DNA from: Olsenella sp. An293
GTDB lineage: Bacteria > Actinomycetota > Coriobacteriia > Coriobacteriales > Atopobiaceae
Length of the DNA stretch: 64,000 nt
Assembly: GCF_002159495.1 (NCBI RefSeq)
Contig: NZ_NFIT01000005.1
Location: forward strand, 1-64,000
Reading direction: 5' to 3'
The notes under the pieces are model-generated. The model made no database searches, was not told where the DNA came from, and saw only the letters and a program-made list of their open reading frames with translations. The position numbers and the translations under genes are program-made. Below are positions 8,432 to 17,364 of the stretch, one piece after another (position 1 is the first letter of the stretch; each line of letters begins with the position of its first letter).

Positions 8432-8911
8432 CTAGACCACCACCCCGGGCCGATAGCGGTCCACCACGAGCTGTCGCTCGTGGCGCAGGGCGAGCGGTGC
8501 GGCGTAGGTGATTCCCGGCATCCTGAGAAGGCGTGGCCACGGACGATAGGTGAGCGTGCAGGTATAGCGCGTGAGCAGGGGCGATATGACAAACGTCGTC
8601 CCCTCCCCGCCGCCCTCCACCGCGCTCGCGCTCACCTCGACCTCACAGGTTTCTTCCCGACCCAGCGCCTCGGAGAGGGCGGACTCCACCTCGTCGACAG
8701 CCGCGACCTGGGTCTGCTCGCCTGCCGGAGCCACGCCGTGGGAGATGACCGCGTCGAGCGCGGCCTGGTCGAACGCGGCGCACGCCTCGATGAACCACAT
8801 CAGGTTGAGCACGATGAGGGCGACCACGATGACCACGGGCGTCATCACCGCGAGCTCTACGGTCATCTGGCCCTCCTCCCCTCGCCGCGGGCGGGCGACG
8901 CGCGCGCTCAT
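8432..8911 (-). CDS. TadE-like pseudopilin
   Basis: A 159-residue single-pass membrane protein. A short basic N-terminus is followed by EEGQMTVELAVMTPVVIVV, matching the G-x-x-T/S-x-E start of TadE pseudopilins, then a periplasm-facing-type soluble domain with two cysteines. The start at 8911 overlaps the stop of the upstream gene by ATGA, a sign of translational coupling. TadE proteins are needed for maturation or assembly of Flp pili. Confidence 0.75.
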   Translation of the reverse strand: MSARVARPRRGEEGQMTVELAVMTPVVIVVALIVLNLMWFIEACAAFDQAALDAVISHGVAPAGEQTQVAAVDEVESALSEALGREETCEVEVSASAVEGGGEGTTFVISPLLTRYTCTLTYRPWPRLLRMPGITYAAPLALRHERQLVVDRYRPGVVV

Positions 8912-10968
8912 GCCGCTCCCCCGAGCTTCGAGAGGTCGATGGTGAGGGGGATGCCGATGCCCGTCCCCGGGATCGGGAGCTCGGCGACGGTGAACTCCTC
9001 CGTGCCCACCTCGTCGGCAAGCCATAGCCCCACCGACTGCGCGAAGTCGGTCGCCGAGCCCGAGTCCGGAAGCGTCGCCACGAGCTCGCGGACGGAGGAG
9101 ACCTGGTCGAAGCCTCCCTGGTCGAGCACCTTCTGGGAGTTCACAAGGACGGGCTTTCGCAGCCGCAGGTCAACGGGCTCGAGGCCGGCGTCGCTCATGA
9201 CTTGCTTGAGACGCCCCTTCAGCCAGGCGCCGACCGTCCCCCCGAGCACCCCGTCGAGGTTGTCAAGAAACTCGCCGCCCTTCTCGGCCACGCTCCCGTA
9301 CGCCGAGCCGTACCCCAGAAGCAGGCTTCCCCAGAGGTCCATCACGCCATCCAGGGCCCCGCCAAGGGCGGAGTCGCTCGCCGAGATGGCGTCAAAGAAG
9401 CGCGAGAGCACGTTGTTCTCGGCAGTGGAAGGGTCCGGGGCGAGGACGGCTGCGGAGACGGCCGCCCCCTCGGGGAGCTCTGCGGACGAGAGGAACGCGG
9501 CGGTGAGCTCGGTCGGGACCACCCTCGAGGCATCGCGGGCGACGACGGCGACGCAGCCCCAGGCGCCCGGCGGGCACAGGGAGGGTCGCGCGACGCTCAA
9601 CTGGTCGAGGGCCGTCGAGAAGGCCCCCTCGCCCTCCTCGGCTAGTCCCTTCAGGCGCTGCTCCAAGGCGACCTCCTCGTTTCTCGCGCGCTCGTGGTCC
9701 TCGGACGCCTCGACGATGATCCTCCAGTAGTACTCAAACCCGTTGTCGATGGGCGTCGAGGCGGCGGCGACCCTTCCGAGATCGCCGACGTCCATCCGGC
9801 ACTCGTCGCAGCGGGCAACCGAGCCCGCGTCGACCTCGGCGACCGAGGCCAGCCCCGCGGAGGCCCCCGTTGCCCCGGGGCACAGCAGCGAGGAGTGCAG
9901 GGTCCTCCCGCCCTCCTCGGTCGTGCACGGCCAGCGAACGTCGGTGTAGAGGGTGGTCGAGCGGGTCTGGTCGGCGTTTCTCGGCAGGCTCGGAAGGTCG
10001 ATGGAGACGCTGCCGTCCGGAAGCTCCTGATACGACCCGCCCCTCACCTGCTCGAGCGCATACTCGTAGAAGGCCTCGCGACAGGCGGAGTCGGTGATCT
10101 CCTCGGCGGTCGAGCCTCCGACCTGCGCGGACGCCACGCGCGCCGCATAGTAGTTTCGGGCGCGGGCGAGCGGCGCGCCGAACGTCCACCCGGCAGACGT
10201 CGGGTAGCGGGGGTTGAGCGATCCCCCCAAGCCGGCGAGCGTGGATGCCCGCTCCCACAGACAGTACGGCGACGACCCGCAGTCGGCCTCCCAGCCGCGA
10301 TCGAGCGCCTCCTGCGCCCGGAGGCGCGCCCGCTCCATCTCGTCCGAGACCTCGCCCATCTCGACCGAAAGCTCGGCGAGGCGCTCGTCGTCGACCTCCT
10401 TGCGCAGCCCGGAGAAGTCCGACCTGGACTCGGACGGAAACGGAAGCGCGCATCCCGCGTAGGACATCCCGCCCACGGAGTTGGCCTCGACGCAGCTCGC
10501 CGAGTTCGCGACGATCAGCAGCGGCAGCGTCGCCTCGAGGCGCTCGATTCCGTCCGCGGCGCTCCGCGCGAACTCCCCGCGCGCGTCGAGGATGCGGCTC
10601 CCCGCCTGAACAATCTGCGCCCCCGTGGCGGAAAGCCCCGGGACGCACGAGACGACCAGGCCCGCGCCCAGCACCACGACTCCCGTGAGCCCCAGGCTCA
10701 GGACGCACGCGTCGATCGCCTGGGTCACGGTCGAGAAGGCCGCGACCGCGTTCTGTCCCGCCATGGCGCAGGCATCGGCCACGCGCTGGACCTCGGAGGA
10801 GCGCCCCGCCACCCACGTCGCCCCCGCGGAGGCGAAGACGAGCGACAGGCTCAGAACCAGGGCGACCGCGACGCCCACCGTCGTGAAGCCGTCCTCGTCG
10901 TCCCTGAACAGCGAGAGCACGGGCGCGCCCGCGACGCGCTCAGCCCCAGACCCCAATCCACTCCGCAT
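8908..10968 (-). CDS. large TadG-like pilus-associated protein
   Basis: About 686 residues. After a short basic segment comes DGFTTVGVAVALVLSLSLVFA, a pilin-like hydrophobic N-terminal helix, then a second hydrophobic stretch near residue 95 and a long Ala/Ser/Glu-rich extracellular region with many cysteines and coiled-coil-like segments (about 200-240 and 430-470). Its position between TadE-like genes suggests a TadG role or a minor tip subunit. I chose the ATG at 10968; a TTG four codons upstream is also possible. The frame overlaps the end of the preceding gene by about 29 nt. I do not recognise a closer family. Confidence 0.6.
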   Translation of the reverse strand: MRSGLGSGAERVAGAPVLSLFRDDEDGFTTVGVAVALVLSLSLVFASAGATWVAGRSSEVQRVADACAMAGQNAVAAFSTVTQAIDACVLSLGLTGVVVLGAGLVVSCVPGLSATGAQIVQAGSRILDARGEFARSAADGIERLEATLPLLIVANSASCVEANSVGGMSYAGCALPFPSESRSDFSGLRKEVDDERLAELSVEMGEVSDEMERARLRAQEALDRGWEADCGSSPYCLWERASTLAGLGGSLNPRYPTSAGWTFGAPLARARNYYAARVASAQVGGSTAEEITDSACREAFYEYALEQVRGGSYQELPDGSVSIDLPSLPRNADQTRSTTLYTDVRWPCTTEEGGRTLHSSLLCPGATGASAGLASVAEVDAGSVARCDECRMDVGDLGRVAAASTPIDNGFEYYWRIIVEASEDHERARNEEVALEQRLKGLAEEGEGAFSTALDQLSVARPSLCPPGAWGCVAVVARDASRVVPTELTAAFLSSAELPEGAAVSAAVLAPDPSTAENNVLSRFFDAISASDSALGGALDGVMDLWGSLLLGYGSAYGSVAEKGGEFLDNLDGVLGGTVGAWLKGRLKQVMSDAGLEPVDLRLRKPVLVNSQKVLDQGGFDQVSSVRELVATLPDSGSATDFAQSVGLWLADEVGTEEFTVAELPIPGTGIGIPLTIDLSKLGGAA

Positions 10969-11407
10969 AGTCTCCCCCAATCCAGTCCGCCCGCACCTCG
11001 CGAGTCACCTCTGCCTCCAGCTCGACCACGCCGCCCGCCGAGGTCCCCAGCGCCAGCACGACCGCGCCGAACAGCGGGAGCGGCCGCACGGAGCCCCCGA
11101 CGGACGCCGTCACCCTCCCGTCGTCCCCCGGGCCCTCGACCTCGACCTCCCAGGCGCCCGGGCCTCCCTCGTGAAACACGGGCACGTTGGGGACGGCGGC
11201 AAGACGCCGAAGCGCGTAGGAGCGCAGGTCCCCCTCCGTCCCGAGCGACGTGGCGGCGAGACGAGTCAGCTCGGCTGCCGTCGACGCCATGACGGAGCGC
11301 GTGTACAGCACGCACGCCGGCTGCACGAGCAGCGCCAGCAGCGTCAGCACGACGGGCACGAGCAGGGCGGCCTCGACGCTCGCCTGGCCGCTCCCTCCCC
11401 GCGCCAT
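10940..11407 (-). CDS. TadE-like pseudopilin
   Basis: About 155 residues. GGSGQASVEAALLVPVVLTLL is the classic TadE start, a glycine followed by Q-x-S-V-E and a hydrophobic helix, and a small soluble domain follows. The ATG at 11407 gives a sensible short leader; a TTG at 11419 that overlaps the previous stop would add four residues and would be translationally coupled. It belongs to the same operon as its neighbours. Confidence 0.75.
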   Translation of the reverse strand: MARGGSGQASVEAALLVPVVLTLLALLVQPACVLYTRSVMASTAAELTRLAATSLGTEGDLRSYALRRLAAVPNVPVFHEGGPGAWEVEVEGPGDDGRVTASVGGSVRPLPLFGAVVLALGTSAGGVVELEAEVTREVRADWIGGDYAEWIGVWG

Positions 11408-11415
11408 GAGGCGCG

Positions 11416-11667
11416 TCAATACTCCAGGACGTCCTTGAGCAGCGACGTCATGCCGCCACCCGAGCTGTGGGACGCCGCGTCGACGGAAAGCTCGAGGAGC
11501 CTGCCGTCCCTCGCGGCGTGCCACAGCAGCGCGAGCGCCCCGACCATTGCGACAAAGGCCACGAGCAGCAGGAGGTACTCGAGCGTCGACTGCCCCGCGT
11601 CCCCCGCCGCGCCAGGCCTTCGTGGCCAAGCGATCAGAGCTCGACGTCGTCGACGTCCATGCGCCAT
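11416..11667 (-). CDS. small pilin-like protein with Flp-type cleavage motif
   Basis: About 83 residues. A basic leader (Arg-rich) is followed by AGQSTLEYLLLLVAFVAMVGAL, with glycine before the cut site and glutamate-tyrosine at +5/+6, as in Flp pilins, and then a short C-terminal tail. A second prepilin-peptidase substrate besides flp is likely. The start at 11667 has GCGAGG before it and lies inside the end of the upstream gene, an overlap of about 34 nt. Confidence 0.65.
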   Translation of the reverse strand: MAHGRRRRRALIAWPRRPGAAGDAGQSTLEYLLLLVAFVAMVGALALLWHAARDGRLLELSVDAASHSSGGGMTSLLKDVLEY

Positions 11668-12098
11668 GACGTGACCTCGCTTCCACCGCCGTCCCCCTCT
11701 CGTATGACGCACAGCTCGACCCATCCCGCCCCCTGAATCACGCAGGCCCACGTCTTTCCGGACAAGTCGAGGTAGCCCGCCTGCGCGACGATGCAGTCGC
11801 CGCGCAGGCGAAACCCCTCGAGGACCTTCTCGCCCTCCTCGACGAGCGAAAGCTCGCTCTCGCGCCGCGTCTGCCGTGCGCCGTCGAGCAGGTCGAGGGC
11901 GACCTCAGAAGCCTCGTCCTCGCCCAGGGCGTCCAGGGACCCCTCCACGACCTCCTCTAGTTCGCGCGAGGTCTCTCGCCGCCCTCCCGCCCACAGCGCC
12001 GCCAGCGAGAGGGCCGCGCAGAGCACGAGAAGGACGGCGGCCGCGACGCCGCGGCCTCGCCCTACAGCGAGTTGATGCCGCTCGCGATGGCGTCCCAC
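11634..12098 (-). CDS. small membrane-anchored protein of the Tad operon
   Basis: About 154 residues with an N-terminal hydrophobic segment (VAAAVLLVLCAALSLAALW), a charged helical middle and a C-terminal beta-rich part containing two cysteines. I see no pilin cleavage motif and do not recognise the family. The only start that covers the hydrophobic segment is a GTG at 12098 that overlaps the last 37 nt of flp; GGAG is close to it. Codon use fits the operon. The function is unknown, probably an accessory pilus subunit. Confidence 0.5.
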   Translation of the reverse strand: MGRHRERHQLAVGRGRGVAAAVLLVLCAALSLAALWAGGRRETSRELEEVVEGSLDALGEDEASEVALDLLDGARQTRRESELSLVEEGEKVLEGFRLRGDCIVAQAGYLDLSGKTWACVIQGAGWVELCVIREGDGGGSEVTSWRMDVDDVEL

Positions 12099-12253
12099 AG
12101 CTCCGCCACCTTGTCCCTGAACAGCAGGATGGCCGCGATGGCGATGACCACCAATACGCCGACGAGGATCGCGTACTCGGTCGTCCCCTGGCCCCTCCTG
12201 TCCGCGAGGACCTCCCTCGCCCTGGCCCTCCCCATCGTCACGATCTCAGCCAT
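12062..12253 (-). CDS. flp: Flp-type major pilin
   Basis: A 63-residue prepilin. The leader ends in RRG, followed by QGTTEYAILVGVLVVIAIAAI: cleavage after glycine, glutamate at +5 and tyrosine at +6, then one hydrophobic helix, which is the Flp signature. It would be processed by a TadV/CpaA prepilin peptidase, which is not encoded in this window. The start has GGAGAG before the ATG. It sits between tadC and the minor subunit genes. Confidence 0.9.
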   Translation of the reverse strand: MAEIVTMGRARAREVLADRRGQGTTEYAILVGVLVVIAIAAILLFRDKVAELWDAIASGINSL

Positions 12254-12290
12254 GCGTCTCTCCTCTCTTCCCACGGTCTCATGCGACCTC

Positions 12291-12935
12291 CTAACCAACC
12301 ACCAGCGCCGAGCCCAGAAGCGGGCCCAGAATCGCCAGAAACATCGCCGGGACGATGAGCGTCCCCAGAGGGACGAGCATCTTGACCGGCACCTTCTCGA
12401 TCTGCTCCTCGACCCTAGAGCGCTGCTCCTCGCGAACGGCATGGGCCTGCCGCTCGAGAGCGCCGGCGAGCGGGGCGCCAAACGAGAGCGCCTCGGCGAC
12501 GACCGACGCAAAGCGCCGCAGCGCGCCGATCCCCAGCTCGTCCGCGAGGCGAGCGAGCGCGTCCTCTCGCGTCCTCGCCCCGATGCGCCAGCTGAGCATC
12601 GCCTCCCCAAAGGCCTCCGAGAGCGCGTTTTTGTACTGCTCGCAGTACAGCTCGAGGGACGAGTCAAAGGAGAGCCCCGCCGAAAGCCCCAGCGTCACGA
12701 TGTCGAGAAGAACCGGTAGCTCAGAGAGGCACGCCTCCCTGCGCTGCGATCGTGCCTCCGCCTCGCGAGCCCTGCGCACGACGGGAAGGTCCAGCGCCAG
12801 GTCCGCGAGCCGGGAGATCCGCGTCGTCCCGAGCGACTCCCGACGCAGGTGCAGCGGACCTCCGAGCGCGAGATAGCACGACAGCGCCGTCAGCGCCGCG
12901 ACGCAAAGCGTCAGCGCAAGTCCCTCGGGCCCCAT
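12291..12935 (-). CDS. tadC: Tad inner-membrane platform protein TadC
   Basis: About 214 residues with a type II secretion F domain. Hydrophobic segments lie at the N-terminus and at the C-terminus (MLVPLGTLIVPAMFLAILG), and the helical cytoplasmic part between them contains LPVLLDIVTLGLSAGLSFDSSL. TadB and TadC together form the membrane platform that couples the TadA ATPase to pilus extrusion. The ATG overlaps the tadB stop as TGATG, so translation is probably coupled. Confidence 0.85.
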   Translation of the reverse strand: MGPEGLALTLCVAALTALSCYLALGGPLHLRRESLGTTRISRLADLALDLPVVRRAREAEARSQRREACLSELPVLLDIVTLGLSAGLSFDSSLELYCEQYKNALSEAFGEAMLSWRIGARTREDALARLADELGIGALRRFASVVAEALSFGAPLAGALERQAHAVREEQRSRVEEQIEKVPVKMLVPLGTLIVPAMFLAILGPLLGSALVVG

Positions 12936-13876
12936 CACATCACCCCCCGAATGAGCCTTCTGATCAGCAGCAGTGCCGCTCCGTCAAGCACCATGGCCAG
13001 AAGGACGCACCCGGCGCCTGAGGGCGTGAACAGGCCCTGCTGGAAGTCGGGGGACACGAGGGAGAGCACCCCGACCATCACCACCGGAAGCAGGCACACG
13101 ATCCTGACCGAGAGCCTGACCTGCGCCGTCTTGACCACGAGCATGCGCTCGAACTCCTCTTGGCGCTCGGCGAGGCGCGCGGAGCGAAGCAGCAGGTCCC
13201 TCAGGGGACTTCCCGTCCGATGCGAGATGACGAGCGCAGCCGCGAGCAGGCGCGCGCCGGGGACGTCGAGCTCCTCCGCAAGGCTCGCGACGGCCTCCTC
13301 CGTCGCCACTCCGCACCTCAGACGCAAGGACATGCGCGCGAACACGCCCGAGGCGGGCCCACGCTCGTGCGACCCCACGTAATCCACCGCCTGGGAGAGC
13401 GTCTGCCCCGACCCCATGGCAACGGCGAGCGTCCGATAGATCCCCGGCATCTCGGCGAGCACCTCCCGACGCATGCGCTGCCGGCGCGCGGCATCCCGGG
13501 CAACCACGAGCGCGCACAGGGCGCAGGCGACGACGGGAAACGCCAGCGGCGTGAGAAACAGCACGGATGACGCCGCGGAGGCCAGCCCAATGCCCATGAG
13601 AAGGGCGGCGAGGGCCTCCGCCCCACCCAGACCAAGCGAGGCGAGAAACCCCTGCGCCTGAGCCTCGCGCGCCATGCGGCGGCCAAGCTCCGTCCCGAGC
13701 AGCGCCGCGACGGGCCTCGTCCCCGCCACTCGACGGACGACGCGAGACGCCCGGCGCGCGACGAGAAACGCCATGCGGCCCCCTGAGCGCAGGACGTCAC
13801 CCGTCCCGGTGGCCAGCAGCACGGAAAGCCCGGCGAAGGCAGCCAGGCCAACGCTCATCGGAAGCAGGACCTCCAT
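12935..13876 (-). CDS. tadB: Tad inner-membrane platform protein TadB
   Basis: About 313 residues with N-terminal hydrophobic segments, a helical T2SSF domain containing EMPGIYRTLAVAMGSGQTLSQA, and C-terminal membrane helices. The start at 13876 is supported by GGGGAGG before the ATG and gives a normal family length; the longer open frame has an unnatural composition. It overlaps the end of tadA by 22 nt. Confidence 0.85.
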   Translation of the reverse strand: MEVLLPMSVGLAAFAGLSVLLATGTGDVLRSGGRMAFLVARRASRVVRRVAGTRPVAALLGTELGRRMAREAQAQGFLASLGLGGAEALAALLMGIGLASAASSVLFLTPLAFPVVACALCALVVARDAARRQRMRREVLAEMPGIYRTLAVAMGSGQTLSQAVDYVGSHERGPASGVFARMSLRLRCGVATEEAVASLAEELDVPGARLLAAALVISHRTGSPLRDLLLRSARLAERQEEFERMLVVKTAQVRLSVRIVCLLPVVMVGVLSLVSPDFQQGLFTPSGAGCVLLAMVLDGAALLLIRRLIRGVM

Positions 13877-15177
13877 CGCCGCACCTCCCCCTCCTCCAGC
13901 ACGCCGTCCAAGACCGCCGAGGCGACGAACCCCGGCTCGTGGCCCATCGACCACGTACCCTCCGACGCGTCGAACGTGACGCACTCGTCGAGCACCGCCT
14001 CCCCTCCCGCGCCACGGGAGACCTCGGAGAGCGACGTCACCACGCGCCGGCCGCCCGCGAGACGCCTCGTCACCACGACGAGGTCGATCGCCGTCGCGAT
14101 CTGCTCCTCGATGAGATCCGTGGGCAGGTCCATGCCAAAGCGCGCCATGAGGATGAGCCGCAGGACCGCCTCCTCCGCGCTGCCCGCGTGCAGGGTCGTC
14201 AGCGACCCATCATGCCCCGTGTTGAGCGCGTTGAGCATGTCGATGCACTCCCCGCCGCGCACCTCGCCGACCACGATCCGGTCCGGGCGCATCCTCAGGG
14301 CGTTCTTCACGAGGTCCCTGATCGTGACCTCGCCTGAGCCCTCGATCGAGGTCCCGCGCGCCTCGAGGCGCACGACGTTGGGATGGGCGTCAAAGCGCAG
14401 CTCCGCTGAGTCCTCGATCGTGACGATCCGCTCGCCGAGGGGAATCTCGCACGAGAGGGCGTTGAGCAGGGTCGTCTTTCCGGACCCCGTGCCTCCCGCG
14501 ACCGCAATCGAGCGCCGGGCGCGAACCGCCCAGGAGAGCAGCGTCGCGAACCAGCGGGGAATGGACCCGAGCTCGACGAGCCGCTCGAGGGACCAGGCTC
14601 GCGCCGAGAACTTCCGTATCGTGACCGCCGGCCCGTCGATAGCGATGGGCGCCGCCACGGCGTTCACACGGTCGCCGTTGGCGAGACGTGCGCTCACGAG
14701 CGGGCTCGACCTGTCGAGACGCCGCCCAAGCGGGGCGAGGATGCGGTCCATGACGATCATGATCTGCTCGGGGGAGTCAAAGACCGTCTCGGCGGGGTGC
14801 AGCTCTCCCCCGCGCTCGTAGAAGAGCGCCTTGCACCCGTTGATCATCACCTCGGTAATCTCCTCGTCCTCCAGCAGCCGCTGGATGGGGCCGAGGCCGC
14901 ACACCTCGTCAAGAACCTGCGAGACGAGCGTCGAGCGCTCGTTGGGGAGCAGCCCCTCGAATCCCTGGGTGTTGAGGATGGTCTCGAGGGCAACCGCAAG
15001 CTCGTCGCGAACCTGGCCGGAGCGCTCGCTCGAGAGCATCCCGGCGATCACGGAGAGCCCCACACGCTCGACCAGCGCCGCCTTGAGCCGCTCCCGCGTT
15101 TCCCTCAGGTCGGCGGGTCCCCGCTCCTCGGGGCCTCGCTGCGCCTCGATCTCCCGGACCCGCTCGAGAACAGACAT
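13855..15177 (-). CDS. tadA: Tad pilus assembly ATPase TadA/CpaF
   Basis: A 440-residue secretion ATPase. An N-terminal helical domain is followed by EEITEVMING and the Walker A motif AVAGGTGSGKTTLLNAL in the middle of the protein, the Asp box IEDSAELRF, and a Walker B/His-box region with GEVRGGECIDMLNALNTGHDG. It powers Flp pilus polymerisation at the cytoplasmic face. The ATG follows the tadZ stop immediately, with GGGAGG embedded in the last codons of tadZ. Confidence 0.95.
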   Translation of the reverse strand: MSVLERVREIEAQRGPEERGPADLRETRERLKAALVERVGLSVIAGMLSSERSGQVRDELAVALETILNTQGFEGLLPNERSTLVSQVLDEVCGLGPIQRLLEDEEITEVMINGCKALFYERGGELHPAETVFDSPEQIMIVMDRILAPLGRRLDRSSPLVSARLANGDRVNAVAAPIAIDGPAVTIRKFSARAWSLERLVELGSIPRWFATLLSWAVRARRSIAVAGGTGSGKTTLLNALSCEIPLGERIVTIEDSAELRFDAHPNVVRLEARGTSIEGSGEVTIRDLVKNALRMRPDRIVVGEVRGGECIDMLNALNTGHDGSLTTLHAGSAEEAVLRLILMARFGMDLPTDLIEEQIATAIDLVVVTRRLAGGRRVVTSLSEVSRGAGGEAVLDECVTFDASEGTWSMGHEPGFVASAVLDGVLEEGEVRRWRSCFR

Positions 15178-16410
15178 CTACCTCGCCTCCCTTCGCAATC
15201 CAAACAGCCCCCGATGCCATCGGGGCTCGCCTCCGGCCGCCCTTCTCGCCCCCTCCGCGTCCGGGAGTCGCCCGAGCTCCGCGAGCATCTGCGCGAGCGC
15301 CGACGCCACCGAGTCGGAAAACGGCGAGCCCGACTCCGCCAGGTCGATCGCCCGGCCGGACGCGAGAAGGTCCTCGGTCTCGAGCCCGCCCTCAAAGGTG
15401 CGGAACACCCGTGCGGTCTCGAGCCCCACCTCCGCTCGCCCGGTCGAGAGGTCCGCGTGCTCGCGCGGGTTCGCCCGATTCTCGATCCGGGCGATCCTGG
15501 TGCGCGCGACGCCGAGGCGCACCGCCAGCCCGCTCGTCCTCGCCAGCGCCGCCGTTGCCCCCGGCCCGCCGTCCGAGACGATCACGAGACGGTCTGCGAG
15601 CTGCGCTGCCTGGGCCACGGCATCGGTGAAGGTCGGAGAGGTGTCCACGAGCAGGAGGTCGCACGAGGTCGCAAGCGCCGAGAGAAGCTCCCCCGCCCTC
15701 GCCGCAGCGAGCTCGGACGTCTCTGGTCGGTCGCAGGGGCCCACGACGCTCAGGCCGGGATGCGCGGTGACCCTCATGCCCTCTGCCACCTCGGGCGAGA
15801 TCGAGCCGACCGCGGAAAGCCGAGAGAGGTCGCTGCCCCCGGAAAGACCGAAGCAGGAAAAGAGGTTCCCGCAGGCGAGGTCGAGATCGACGGCGCAGAC
15901 GTCCAGCCCCCACAGCGCCGCGTGGGCCGCGGCCGTCGCCACGATCGACGTCTTCCCGACGCCCCCGCGCCCCGAGCACATGACCACCAGCGGGGCGCGC
16001 GGCCCCGCCACATCGATGGCCACGGGACGGGGCGGGGGCGCAGGGACGACCGGGCTGACCGGGCGACCCCCATCGCCGGTCCCGATTGCCGCGTCAAGGT
16101 CGATGACGAGGTCGATGCCCGCCCGCGCGGCGCGGGAGCGCAGGGAGCCCGTGACGCCCCGCTCCGCCAGGGCAACGGTCCGCGCGCCCCCGTCGCTCAC
16201 GATGGCGGCCGCGAGATTCACGGGAGAGACGCCGTCTGCCGACGGGCCCACGAGGGCGCAGAGCTCACCCGGCACCGCCTCGGCAATCGCCCCGCGCAGC
16301 GCATCGGCCGACCCCACGAGCTCGAGAGACGCCCCCGGGTCGACGCCGAGCAGCGCGGCGCGCAGGGCGGCGCGGTCGCGCTCCGCGCACAAGGCCACCC
16401 ACTCGCTCAT
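15178..16410 (-). CDS. tadZ: TadZ/CpaE-like ParA/MinD-type ATPase
   Basis: A 410-residue protein with an N-terminal receiver-like pseudo-domain and a MinD-type ATPase domain from about residue 130 (VVMCSGRGGVGKTSIVATA). The first lysine of the deviant Walker A motif is arginine here, a change worth noting because that lysine contacts the partner's nucleotide in dimers; the P-loop lysine is kept. VDTSPTFTDAV supplies the switch region. TadZ proteins place the pilus machine at a site in the cell. The start overlaps the cpaB stop as ATGA. Confidence 0.8.
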   Translation of the reverse strand: MSEWVALCAERDRAALRAALLGVDPGASLELVGSADALRGAIAEAVPGELCALVGPSADGVSPVNLAAAIVSDGGARTVALAERGVTGSLRSRAARAGIDLVIDLDAAIGTGDGGRPVSPVVPAPPPRPVAIDVAGPRAPLVVMCSGRGGVGKTSIVATAAAHAALWGLDVCAVDLDLACGNLFSCFGLSGGSDLSRLSAVGSISPEVAEGMRVTAHPGLSVVGPCDRPETSELAAARAGELLSALATSCDLLLVDTSPTFTDAVAQAAQLADRLVIVSDGGPGATAALARTSGLAVRLGVARTRIARIENRANPREHADLSTGRAEVGLETARVFRTFEGGLETEDLLASGRAIDLAESGSPFSDSVASALAQMLAELGRLPDAEGARRAAGGEPRWHRGLFGLRREAR

Positions 16411-17117
16411 GAGCTCCCCTCCTCATCCGTCGTCTCCTCGGGCATGACCGACGTGGGCGCGATGCCCGAGCCCTCCGCGAGCCCCTCCGCATCATCTGCG
16501 GGAAGGGCGAGCCGCAGGCTTCCGTCCGCGCTCGACGAGAGGACGCTCGCCACCGCCTCGGGCGTCACCGCCACCGTGACGCTGCCCCGAGACCCGATCC
16601 CCGTCTGCTCTCCCAGCGCGCGCAGCACCACCAGATCCGCGCTCACCAGTCCCACGCCCGTGTCGCTCACCCGATAGGCGACGAGCGTCGTTCCCTCCGT
16701 CGCGGACGGGGGAAGCCCCAGGCTCTCGGTGACCGGAAGGGACAGCGCGACGCGGCCGGACGGGACCTCGATGGCGTCCTCGTCGTCGCGGAAGTTGAGA
16801 TCCGTAAGAGGCGCGCCCGCGGCGGCGGGAATCGTCACCTCGGCACCCATGACCTCGTCAAGGCCAACCACCGCCCCCTCGGGAGCAAGGTCGGCGAGCC
16901 AGTCGCGCTCCGTGACGTTTCTGCCGTCCACGACCTCGCCCGCCTCGAGCCCCTCGGGGGCAACCACGAGGCTCACGACCTCGCCGCCGTAGCGCTCGAG
17001 GGCCTCGGCCCTCACGCGGTCGGCCTCCTCCTGGACGTGCTGGCCGTACAGCGCGCAGAGCATCATGGCGAGAACCGCGCACGAACCTGAGATCGCCAAC
17101 CTGAAGCGACGCGTCAT
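16407..17117 (-). CDS. cpaB: CpaB/RcpC-like SAF domain pilus protein
   Basis: About 236 residues with one N-terminal membrane segment, then a SAF domain (VVAPEGLEAGEVVDGRNVT) and a CpaB C-terminal beta domain. In diderms CpaB supports the secretin; in monoderms without a secretin it probably acts as an extracytoplasmic part of the assembly platform (inference). The start at 17117 is supported by AAGGGGG. It is the first gene of the Tad operon, which runs to about 7571. Confidence 0.8.
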   Translation of the reverse strand: MTRRFRLAISGSCAVLAMMLCALYGQHVQEEADRVRAEALERYGGEVVSLVVAPEGLEAGEVVDGRNVTERDWLADLAPEGAVVGLDEVMGAEVTIPAAAGAPLTDLNFRDDEDAIEVPSGRVALSLPVTESLGLPPSATEGTTLVAYRVSDTGVGLVSADLVVLRALGEQTGIGSRGSVTVAVTPEAVASVLSSSADGSLRLALPADDAEGLAEGSGIAPTSVMPEETTDEEGSS

Positions 17118-17364
17118 CGAACAGACCCCCTTCCTCGCGCCTGCGCCGCAAGCGCGGCGCGTGAGGGGATTCTCCGCCCGCCGGAGCCGGGGGACGGCAA
17201 GCTCGCGAGAAACCTCGACACGACGCCGACGGGGAGCTGACCGCACGCTGACATAACGGCCGTTCGGGCCGCTCAGCAACTTGACATAAGTGAATGAGCG
17301 TGAAACATTCGACGTTTCACGCTGAGGAGAACCTGTGAATCCGCAGGTAATCTGATTCTATATT
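17118..17364 (-). promoter_or_regulatory. control region of the Tad pilus operon
   Basis: About 250 nt between rsgA and cpaB, less GC-rich than its surroundings. It contains a perfect 10-bp inverted repeat, AGCGTGAAAC and GTTTCACGCT, at 17297-17323 with a 7-nt spacer and no T-run, which looks more like an operator than a terminator. Downstream of it on the minus strand TTGCTG and TTATGT are spaced by 17 bp and could be a weak promoter. The regulator is unknown. Confidence 0.45.

Noticed and set aside
17281-17310. TTGACA at 17281 on the plus strand as a -35 box
   Set aside because: No acceptable -10 at 16-18 bp and it would transcribe antisense to rsgA.
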